Below are positions 41,201-53,200 of a DNA stretch of 64,000 bases, piece after piece. The stretch lies in contig OX365960.1 in the NCBI GenBank assembly GCA_947247005.1, forward strand, positions 20,646,533 through 20,710,532, given 5' to 3'. The first letter of the stretch is position 1. Each line of letters begins with the position of its first letter. The notes beneath the pieces are model-generated. The model was not told the origin of the DNA. It ran no database searches and worked only from the letters and a program-made list of their open reading frames with translations. The stretch comes from Spisula solida. Lineage: Eukaryota; Mollusca; Bivalvia; Venerida; Mactridae. The translations under genes and the position numbers were made by a program.

Positions 41201-44200
41201 CGACAAGCACCCTAACCATTGAGTTACATAGTTTGTGTGTACCTGAAAAAATTAAATACAGTAAAACCTCGTTATTTCGAGGGCCCATCGGGACAAGCCA
41301 AATGCTCGAGTTAAGCCAGTTGCTCGAATTATCAGAATTATATGATGAATTGTTGTTAAGACTAAGTGTAACTGTGTTTTACCACGTAAGTGTTTGGTGC
41401 GCGTATTTGGTTGCAACTATGAATATCGTCATTGTTTATCAAGTCTACACGCATTTTGAGTCGTGCAGACATTCGTTGAATGTTACCTTTGTAGGTGAAA
41501 TCATGTATAATGCTCTATTTGAGTTGATTTACGACCATTAAGTGATCAAATATTCATTGTTTTGTGATTGTTTCTCTGACTTGGATAAGGTTAACATTTA
41601 GATCGGTGCATCATAAGAGTTACACGCGGCGTGAAAATTACTTTCACTATAACAAATGTTGACTCGTCATTAAATTTCTCATAATTAACACCTCGTAATT
41701 GGTTAGTATTATTCAGTCTTGCCCCTTGACACCTTTATTGTAGACAAACAACGGATTTCAGTGTTGGGGGTTACGCTATTGTCATAAAATGTGATAATCA
41801 CAATGTGTGAAAATCACGAACTACAGCAACATTAAATCTGACAATTTTTCGGAGGTGTGAAATTACGCTCGGATGATTGCCTCGAGATAGAGTAACTAAT
41901 TATCGTTGAAAATTGTTGAATGGACCGACACCTGTGCTCGAATTAGACCGGATGCTCGTAATAACATTACTGGAATTAGAGGGATAAATTAATGTACAAT
42001 ATAGAGCAAATTCGTCGGGACTTTGAAATTTGCTCGAATTAGGCCGGTTGCTCGAATAATCGCTGCTCGTATTACCGAGGTTTTACTGTATCATGGAAAT
42101 CAAATTTTGGCGTTGTCGAGTTCAAATAATTGCCTGAAAAATTTTATCAATAAAGTAATAAAATCTGATACAAATATAATGATGCTACAATGTAATGAAC
42201 AGGGATCCTACAACTCCCGAATTATCTGGAAATCAAGATTTTTGCATCATTAGAATAAATGAACTTTTCTGCAGAAAGTAAAAGTTAATGGAAATTTCAT
42301 ATGCTACTTTATTTTGACAAAAGAACAATGTTTGAAACGGAGTTTAAGTGTAGGGATGTGTCAAAATGGCCCCTGAAATAGACTTGCGTCTCATTTTCAA
42401 GATTGGCCATTTTGCCTCAGTAGGACCCCTGAATGAAACCACTTGTTGAAACATGATGATGATTAACTCCACATAATACATTGGTTTTCAATGACAATTG
42501 TGTTATATTTCAGCAAGTGGAAGCAGTCTTATATACATAGATCCTTCCAACCTACGTCGTGCTGCGGTCACCACTACAGCTGCCGTCACACCTGAAGCCC
42601 CTATCACCATGGCCACAACATGTAGTCAGCTAGCGCGATCATTCGGTATTGTCGTACGTCAGATTGCGGACCTGTTGACTATGTTACAAGATTACCATGC
42701 ATTGGCACCGACACTGCCCAGAATCTTAGATATATCCGACCAAGAGGCATTAGAATTACAGGTAGTTATTTTATCGCTACTCTTTAAACTATCACACTGC
42801 TTTGTGTCTGCGTTATTTATTGGTGAAAATTACTGACCAGTTAACATAGTGCAGTGCCTATGTACAGACATGTGGTTGCCGATATTGTGGATTTCGAATT
42901 ACAATTTTGGTTTGAATACTGCAGGGGTGTCAATATTCCTGATTAATCTGGAATTTTGGATTTTTCCATTCTCAAAAGAGCTATGATTTCTGAACAAAAC
43001 AAGTTATTTGATGAAAATATCTCAAGAAGTGGCAAAGTTATGGTCAATTTAATCTGCTCTGAAGGATTTTATTCACTACAAACTGAGTTGAATACGGAAA
43101 CAATGTGGCTGAAGGCCCTCTTGTTTGGCCTAAATGATCGGCCACATATGATTTTCAGGATTTTTAATTTGGGTCACTTGACACACCTGATACTGGGTTG
43201 AACCGGTATGTTCTTTCTTGACATCATTGGCTAAGGTCACTTCCTCCACATGTGGAGAAGCTGTCAATTGTTAGCGGAAGAGCGAGTTAGTACTAGTTAA
43301 TAATTAATTTTCAGTAAAACTGGTTATATACATGGGGTATATACTTTTCAAATGTCGGTCTGTGTCTGTCACTATCAGTAGGTAGACCAAATGGTTTTCG
43401 ATTAATAACAGGGGTTCTACGATTTCGGAACAATCTGAAAATCCTGATTTGCTGCATTAGAAAGACAGACTGATCTTTTCTGCAGAAAATAAAAGTAATT
43501 TGATGAAAAAATTTATGGTCATTAGAAATTTCATATGCAGAACTTTAGCTATAGAATAATGTTTGAGCTGCAATTCAGTGTGGAGATGTCTACTAACGGC
43601 ACCCGAAACAGAATTGCGACCCGTTTTCAGGATCAGGCATAAGGCCATAATGCAACCCCTGTAATAACTCAAGAAAGGTGGGCCTTGGATCTTCAAAGCT
43701 TATAAGGATCATGGTCATCATCAGTAGATGACACCTAGGGCGCTTTGGTAACGCTGTTCCGCACATCCCGGACAGTGGAACACACTTACGAACAAACACT
43801 GTTCGGAACATGTTCTTTCTGTGCCAACCACAGAGGTGGTGCAGCCAGAACAGTCACGTGATTACAGCAACAACAATGGCCGCTTGTGTCATAAAATATA
43901 TATAATGAATTTATTTTCTAATTATGGGCCATTGCGGGCAAACAGTAACATTTAAATATATCAACATGCATATTTCTTCATCCAATATTACGACTGCTAC
44001 TACAAATTTGGTCATCTTAAACATTTTACTTTCTGTTCCGTTTTGTTCGTAAGTTGTTCGGAGTAGAACATCCCGCACATGTGCGGAACAGACGTTACGA
44101 ACATACCCCTATTGATTTTCAGGTCAAGCTTGTCATGACCTTTAACATTAATGACTTTTGGCTGCCATGGAGGCCTAAATGTTTTGGTCCAGGATCTTCA

Positions 44201-47200
44201 TAGTTTATAAGGGGCTTGGTCATCATCAGTTGATGGCCCCTATTGATTTTTAAGTCAAGGTAGTCAAAATCATTAACATGTTTTAAAAACAATGCTAGAT
44301 AGTTTGTGTGAATTTACATGCATAAAAATCCTTTAATGACGGAATACATCATTGAAATAATGTTTTATCTGTTTTAGCTGTACCTTGAATACCAATTAAA
44401 GCCAACCTGGGATTGGTTGATCACAATACTAGACTCTACAGAAGCACAACTTAGGTTCGGGTCTGCATTAAGTAACACATCTGACCCCTCCAACCCTAGC
44501 CATCCACTGTGTCATTCCCGTACTGCACGTGAAAGGACAACTCGAGAAGAACAGAGGATATTACAGGTCGTTGATACCAGGCGACGTAGATTTGGTGCTC
44601 TAGGGGGTAAGTTGAAAACTTAACACTTTTTATGCCCCCGCATCAATAGATCGGGACCCCCGTATCGATAGATCGGGAGGCATATAATGATTCACCTGTT
44701 CATCTGTCTGTCGTCCCTGGTTAACCCAAATTAACAGTTTGTCTTACATCGATATGGCTTGCTACAAAGCTTTCATACTTGCATGGATTTTGTATTTGAA
44801 CATTATCCACACACCTGACCTCATTTTGACCTTCACATTGACATAATTTTTGCCTTAGATTTATTCAAGGGCCAAATTCTTGGTTAACCCAAATTGACCG
44901 TTTCTTCTAGCATTAATACGGCTTGCTACAAGAATGTTGTCTCTACATAATCTCACTGGTATCAATTGAGGAAAAAAGCTTTTGTTGGATCAATTCTGTA
45001 GTTTAAAGTGAATTATTTCTGTATACTTGCAGGCAGTACGGATGGAAACACTGCAAGAAGGGACTTTCTGAATTATGCCTTGTCCTTAATGAGATCCCAT
45101 AACAATGAACACTCGGACTCCCTACCTGTCATAGATATCGCCTCCCTGCGACATGTAGCTTATGTGTTTGATGCGCTCATCTACTATATGAGGAGCGGAA
45201 CCGACACGGATACCGACGTACTTCGTGACGGAATCTCCGTCATCTCCTGGCAGGACCCGGACGAGAATGAAAATGACGATAACGACGACGATTTAAACAA
45301 TGCCATGTCCATGGATACTGAGAGTATAGATGGTGATGGTGAAATTACCGGAAAACAAGGTCGCAAACACTCATTCTTCCAACGATCTGATTCTACGCTA
45401 TTTTTAGGTTGTCCTCCGCCGGACCCTTTTCAGACCCCTTTGGTACAAGCTTTACCATTGGCAGATCAACCTCATCTGTTACAGCCGAATGCAAGGCGGG
45501 AAGATTTATTTGGCGCTGCTAAGCAGACGGTCGTTCCTAATTCGGCGGCTGAAGAAAAGAATATTACCGGCTCTGAAAGCCTGTTAGATAAACTTCCCCT
45601 ACATTTATCACTCTCTGTGAGAGTGCCTGAGTCACAGTCTGGTGTCAATAAAAGCCAGACTGATTCTCAAACAAACTCTTCTGGTGTAAATTCTGAGAAC
45701 CAGCCTACAGCAGGTGCTAGTGTTATTGTGAGGTCGTCTGCTTACCAGCCTGTACCAGTCTGGGACTCAAACGATCCGTCACCGTTCTTTACCACAACTT
45801 TTGATACTAATGTCTCTGCTTCAAGACCGATGAACGTCAGTGAACCAGTCGGCGGGAATTCTACTCTACAGACTGGTTCTACATCTAGAAATAATTATCC
45901 CAGCGTAACTACGCCCACAGTGACTCTGCCTTCAGAAAGAGCAGAGATTCATCAACCGAGTGTAATCGTCCATTCTAGTACTGCTATATCGGCCAACATC
46001 GCCGTTTCTAGCGTGTCGTCTGCTAATATCGCTAGTGCAACTATGTCGCCTGCCAGTTCTCCGATATTTAATATCAGTGATCCATTACCAAATGACTTGA
46101 GAACTACGGCTGTGAATATACCACTAACGTCAGAGTCTGTGATAGCTACGGTATCATCGCCGTCACGTGCCCCGACGATGCCTGTGATTATTCCGCCACA
46201 AGGTCAAGCGCCAGTGTCGTCGTCAAGCAGTTTATCGTCCATACCCATCTCCATAGCAACAGTAACTTCTGATATCAGCCAGTCTGGTAACTCACCAGTT
46301 ATTGCCAGACAGTCACCAAGAAGTCAAACACCAACAGGTTTGTTGAATTTAAATTTTAGCATGATCTTTTTCACCTCTAGGGGAATCATGGTAGGTCCAT
46401 TTAAAGAGGATGCTAAGGGCCCTTGGTAACAAAATCTGATTTTGGACTCATTTTTGTAGGAGGGGAATGGAGGCAAAAAAGCCCTTCGAAAATTTGAAAA
46501 CTTTGTTTTTTAATCTCAAAGGTTGTTATAGAATGTTTTGATATTGTGGTCATCCATTGTCCATACTGAAAATTTTGTTTTTTTTATCAAGAAATTGTTT
46601 ATAGAATGTTTTAATATTGCGGTCATCCATTGTCTAAACTAAAAAATATGTCATTGAAAACTGAAATTTTGCTATGGAAATGTCATGAGAAAAAAGTCAA
46701 GGAATATAAACTCTGAATGATAGTTGCATGCTTAGTAAGCATTTGATTTTCTGTTGATTGCAGCGTCCTCTTCCAGAGATGTGAGCTTACCGGGTCAGGA
46801 GACAAGCCTTGACCTTAGTACCAATCTGTCAAGGTCATTTGGTCTGAATACACCAAGTACAAGTAGTGAACGATCTCAGCTTCCAGTTGCTATGGATATA
46901 TCGATGTCCATGGATACCACACCTAGTGCGTCATTAACACCCAGTGTTCCGATTGGTCCGTCTGTTAGCGGCATCTCTGATCAGACGCCATTGTTGCAAT
47001 CACAGTTATCCGGTAGTAGCGGTATCACTGAATATAGTGTAACTGGGGAAAGTCCTGTTCGACCGGGAACCAGGTCAGATTCTCAGCCTAGTGGTTCAAG
47101 TAGCAGTGGGAACCAGCGAGTGATGTCAGCTGGTCCCAGTTTATCAGACTCGTCATTTTCTCTAACACCTAGTCAGCTTATTTCTGGTTCTAGCCAGTCA

Positions 47201-50200
47201 CAGACTGATACCCAATCTTTCCCAGAAACTACCGGTAGTTCGGATTTGGGCAGTTTAGATTTGACCCGTGTTGAAGGTCACAGTCTTGACCTTAGTTCTG
47301 GAAGGTCAAGTGAGACTGGAACCAGCAGTGAAATGATTCCGGTGCCGGGTACCAGTCGATCTCAGTTACCCAGTGTACCTGTTTCCATGGATACGGACGG
47401 TTCCCTGGATCTAAGCAAGTCTGCAGCAGCCCTGAGTACCCTGCAAGCTGTTCCTAGAACGTCGTCTACCACTAATACCAGGTATAGTGTTAAACTGTTT
47501 ACATGGTTCAAATCTTGACCAGGGCACTTTGTCATTTTCATGGGCGAAAGTTTACAGGCATATGCCTGAACTTCGGTTTTTTGAGAGTACCAAAAAAAAT
47601 GTTTTTCTTTTATTTTCCTTATATAAATTGTCAATTTCTGAGAATTTCAGTTTTTCAGTATTTCTATCTTCCACTTGTCCATTTTAGAAACGCTTTTCAG
47701 TGTGTTACACTAAACTGTTTGAACTAATTGGTTACCCGAAGGCAGTCTCGCTACTTAAGTAGTGCTTTTCGTTTGGAACTAAATTCATCGTAATAGTTCT
47801 GATATACAGACTGATATACGAATACTTCCGATTTAAAGTTGAACTTATAATAATAAACCGCCTCCTCGATAGCCTAGTGGTTAAGCGTTCGCTTCGAGTG
47901 CGGGAGGTCTCAGGTTCGATCCCTGGCCGCGTCATACCAACGACGAAATAAAAATGGTACCAGAAATTCCCTTGCTAGACGCTCAGCATAATAGGGAAAC
48001 TGGCTTCTCTTCTCTCATACCCTCGTGGCGATGGATAACATCAGGAATGAGGTGTCGAGAGTGATTAATATAAGTTGGAAAAACTTGTTTCACAATCGAC
48101 CTTAAATAAATTGGTATAAACTATAATAATAAACCTGTGAATAAACATCAAAACCTATCATAGAACCTTAGACTGTGTATTCATATATCCGCTAAATAAG
48201 TATTTGTGGTTTGATTATTTCAGTTCAGTAGACACACCTATGGATATGGTAGGAGCCAATGAAAATGTCTCCAATACTGTTGTCATAGAAACCTCACAAA
48301 CTACACAAAATGCTTCCAGGTAAATTATGAATTTTACAAAACCAGTTGACAAGGTCTGGGGTTTTATCCCAAGTTACGACATACAAAAGCAGTGATTTTT
48401 TTCGCTTCTTTGGGAAAGGGTCTGGGTCCGTTCAGATTGGGAATTTTCGCGTCGTGACAACTTGAAATTGGGAATTTCCATGAAGCAAAAAGGCCAAATA
48501 AAACAGAAAAAGAGATTACATGTGAATGACATGTGAATGTTTACTGGTTTCTTTGAGCTTTTATGCTTGACCTCTTGTCAAAAATGTTCATAACTTTATC
48601 ATTTTATGTCTGATTTTGAATTTTTATGGCCCCCCCCTATCGATAGATGGGGAGACATATAGTGATTCACCTGTCCGTTCGTCCGTCCGTCCTGGTTAAC
48701 CCAAATTGACCGTTTCTTCTAGCATTAATATGGCTTGCTACAAAGCTTTCATACTTGCATGGATGTTGTGTATGAACACTCTTCACACGCCAGTATCACC
48801 TAACCCCATTTTGACCTTCACCTTGACCTAATTTTGGACTTAGACTTATTTATGGACAAGGCTTCCACAGGGGGCATAAGCGTTTATTGAACGCAGTCTT
48901 GTTTTTTTTAAATTGTTTATTGGGAATTTCTCCATTCAAATTTGGGAAAATTATAGCCTATTTGCTATTGGGAAAGGGTCCGTTTTACGGACCCTAATAA
49001 AGAAGGAAAAAACCACTGCATACCAAAGTTGTTAAAAATGTTACTGGTACATCTCCCTTGTTTGACTCTCTGTATAGTTTGTTCTAGCCCTGCCTTCAAC
49101 AATTATTTACATGACGCACGCTTCCTACCTGGTACCTAACAGGTATGAAACGTGTGTCACGTAAATATTCTTTGAACGCAGGGCAGGTAACTTCTTGTTT
49201 TTCCAGTGTCAGGATATGATTAAATGAATACTGTTGACCAGTGGGATTTAAACCAATATTTAAAAACAAAACCTGAAAAAAGAAACCTCAAAGAGGCTTT
49301 TCCATACATACTGCAGGGGTGTCAATATTCCTTATTTATTCAGAATTTTGGATTTGTCCTTCAAGAAAGAGCAATGGCTTCTGACCAAAATAAAAGTTAT
49401 TTGATGAAAATATCTCAAGAAATGGCAAAGAAATGGTGAATTTAATCTGCTCTGAACGATTTTCTTAAAAACAAACTGAGTTGATTATAGAAACAATGTC
49501 ACTGAAGGCCTTTTGTTTGGCAAAAATGGTCGGCCCCATACAATTTTCCTGATTTTTAAATTGGCTCTGTTGACACCCCTGGATACTGTAAAATCATAAT
49601 TTTTCAAGGGAGTTGAATTTTGTTGTTGCACTAGACCATGAAATATAATCCCTACAATTGATATACCTTTCATATATCAAACATTGGTTTTGTAATCTAT
49701 GAATTTATGACCCCACAAAAATGCATTTTTATTAAAATCAATGAAATTTAATAGCCACGAAAATATGTGATTTTACTGTACGTATGTCGGAAAACTATCC
49801 TTCGCTATTACTGATATTCTTGTATGTATAATTGTGATGTTTCTGAATGCAGGCACCCGCCTACACGTTCACAGATGATATCCCACGATGCATTGTTAGG
49901 ACGATGGAGACTAGCGCTGGATCTATTTGGTCGTGTATTCTGCGACGATGTAGGGGCTGAGCAGGGCTCGGTGATCAGTGAACTTGGTGGGTTTCCGGTG
50001 AAAGAGAGTAAATTCCGACGTGAAATGGAGAAAATCCGTAACTCACAGCAACGAGACCTGAGTATAGAGGTATATTCATATTTTGTTGTATATTGGTTTA
50101 ACTGCAAGGCTTCATTTGACCCTTAAAAAAAAGCCACATTTTAACCTTCAGGATACAAAATCGATACTTTAAACACTTGTTCACTATCATGATCCAAATC

Positions 50201-53200
50201 CCTACATAGGAGTTGGTAACTCTATCAAGCATTTTGTCCAAAGTATCTGCCCTTTTGGACTTAGAAGCCCCAACCTCTACACAAGAGACGGTAAAGCTTA
50301 TGCTATGAAGCATTTTGTTTTGAATATATAATGATTATACATACTATCCAAGCATGGCACTGCGTGGAAAGCGCTGTTCATGGACATCTCTTGTTGTGTC
50401 GCCTTGTACCTTGTTAAATTATTTTATCTATGGTCATTGAACTAAAAGCAAATATTTAGGTGAAGTTGCATATCAGGGATTTCTATTACCTGGAAACTTG
50501 TCCCAGCAGAGTTATGTACCTTGCAGGGTTCCTACTATTCCGGAATAATCCGGATTTGCTGCACTAAAAAAGGGAAAAGTTTTAAATGTTGTTATTGTCA
50601 TTTGAAATTTCTTATACTGAATTTTGACAATAGAACAATGTTTGAAACAGAGTTTTGGTGTATTCATGTGTGCTTATGCCATCCGAAACAGACTAGCATC
50701 TCAGTGATTTTTCTTGAACAAAATTAAACAGCCTGTGCCTTTAAAATTGGGAAATTTAGCGCAATTTGGGAATTATTAAAAAAGATTGTTTTGGTTAAAA
50801 TTGTTCATAAATTGCTATTTTATACTGATAATACTCTAGTCATATGTTACAACCACTTTGGAAGTTTGAAAATCCATTGTTTTGACTTTAAAACAGCTAT
50901 ACTATAGTGGCTTTAAAACCAGCGAGCACAAAAGGGGGAAATCATGCATACTTTTTGGGAAATAATTATGATTTTTTGGGGGAAAATGGAGGTTATTTTG
51001 CTAGGGGAAGGGGCCTGTATTCGGCCCCAAAAATAGCAAAAAAAAATCACTGCATCTTAATTTCAGGATTTGGCATTATGCCTCAGTAGTACCTCTGTGT
51101 GATATATTACGGGATTTCAACATTTCAGGTTGTACGAGCCAGGAATCAGCTGATCACACAGTCATTCAAACAGCTTAATACATACTTTAACCGACGAACC
51201 AATACTAGCGGCCCACCTTTAGCGGTTCACAGGGTCAAGGTCACATTTACTGATGAGCCTGGGGAAGGTAGTGGTGTCGCTAGAAGTTTTTACACGGCTC
51301 TAGCCAATGTAAGTATATAGGGGATATTTGTTGGTTTTGGTGTAAGGTCAAATTTTATTTCACCAAGGGATCAGTGAAAATATAATTTTCTGTGATCAGG
51401 AGTGAAATAAAATTAATCTTACAAATCAACAAGATTTTTGTTTATTATATGCTTTAATATCTCTTAAAAATGTGCCGTAATTGGCTTAATTGAAAATATC
51501 GACGTCGAAATTGGAACGTCACAGTGTGAGAATTATGACGTCATGATGACGTAACGCATGTTTTAAGGCCTGGGGCCGTTGACGTTACGTTGCTTTTTCT
51601 GCATGATACTGGAACCAGCTTCTAAATCAGTGAAAATAACAAAGTGGTAATTTCACTGTTATTTTCACTGAAAATTCTCCATAATCCATTGAAAGCAAAT
51701 AATAAAATACTGTATACTCTAAAATCATATAATTTAGTGGATATTAGATTTCGTGGATTTTGATAATGATGCATTTTCGTGGGGTCGTAAGTTCGTGGAT
51801 TACCGAACATGAAAGGGTAAACCCATCTTCTGTATTTGAGAGGTAGATTAATCATATGGATTAGATTTCATTGTGGAGAGTTCAACAATGAAATCCACGA
51901 AAATTCAACTCCCTCGAAAATAATGATTGTACAGTAAATGAATATTTCAGCGGGGTGAACATTTAGCAAATTTATATATTTAGGCATGTAATGTGTAGAA
52001 ATATGAGTGATTATTTTGATTTTGTTGATGAATGAAACCTACGCCAGACGAATTGTCTAAGAATTTAGCTAAGTTTCGAAATTAAGATTTCTGATGGCAT
52101 CATGTCATATTTTTCCATGAAAATTGTCTGACTGTTGTCAATGGGAATTTTCCTTCACAGATGGAGAAGTTGCTGGTTCCTTGTGAGAATGTAAGTTAGT
52201 ACTTGTTGGAATACAGTCAAGGAAAACTGGTTAGGTGAATCAGCAGCCATATAACTGAAAAGTTGTTGTGAAACTGAAAAACCGGAATAAACACGCATGT
52301 TACTTGATCAAGCTGGAATGTGTGTTCTAGTCACAGGGGTCCGACAATTCTGGTATTATCCGGAAAATCCAGATTTGCTGCATTAGAATTAATTTTCTTT
52401 TCTGCACAAAATCAAAGTTATTTGATGAAAAAATTCAAAGAATTGGCATAGTTATGGTCATTTGAGTTCCATAATCTGAATTTTCTCCATAAACCAATGT
52501 TTGAGTCCTAGTTATGGTGTAGGGATGTGTGCTATTGGCACCAGAAACAGACCTGCGACTCATTTTCAGGATTGGGCATTATGCCTAAGTATGACCCCTG
52601 TAGTAAGTTAAGTGTATATTATTTTTATACCCAGCACAACGAGTTGTAAGGGGGGAATACTGGATTCAGCTTGTCCGTCTGTCTGTCCGTAGACGCATTC
52701 TTGTGGACGCAACTCCTCCTACAGTTTTAAAAGGATTTTGCTCTAACTTTTACAGATGAACAACCTCAACATATAGATGTGCATGAAGAAAGGAATTTGC
52801 GCTGCGATGAATTTTAGCAGAATTATGGCCCTTTGCCTGCACGGGAATATTAATCTGCCGAATGGTTACAGCTCTAGTTGTATTCATGTATCTATGATAA
52901 TGTTACTAATTGATTTTGTAGGCTGTTTTATCACAAGAAAAGCTTCCACCCCTTGATAGTATTATGGTTGGTGGGAAGAGCCTTCAGTATAGTAAGTTAA
53001 CTTATATACAACACATCATACCATTCCCACAAAGTCAGGGGAAACATAATGATTTTATGCTGGATGTCTGTCTGTTTTGATGGTTGTTTGTCCATACTTT
53101 TTTAGTTCCCTACCGATTTTTGCCCGGAGGGAACTATAGGTTTGCCATCAGTCCGTCCGCGCCCACAAAGTAATACTTAGGAGGCTATTTTTTTATGGAC

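Larger units (their letters stand above)
43336..44290 (+). mobile_element. Family L repeat broken by two insertions
   Basis: GGTATATACTTTTCAAATGT, TCGGTCTGTG, GACCAAATGGTTTTCGAT, then the family A MITE 43409-43661, GGATCTTCAAAGCTTATAAG, the fold-back element 43748-44095, then GATTTTCAGGTCAAGCTTGT. A second decayed partial unit follows. Confidence 0.65.

Noticed and set aside
45184..45366. Minus-strand Ser-rich ORF opposite exon 37
   Set aside because: Complement of the acidic Asp/Asn codons of UBR5; no independent support.
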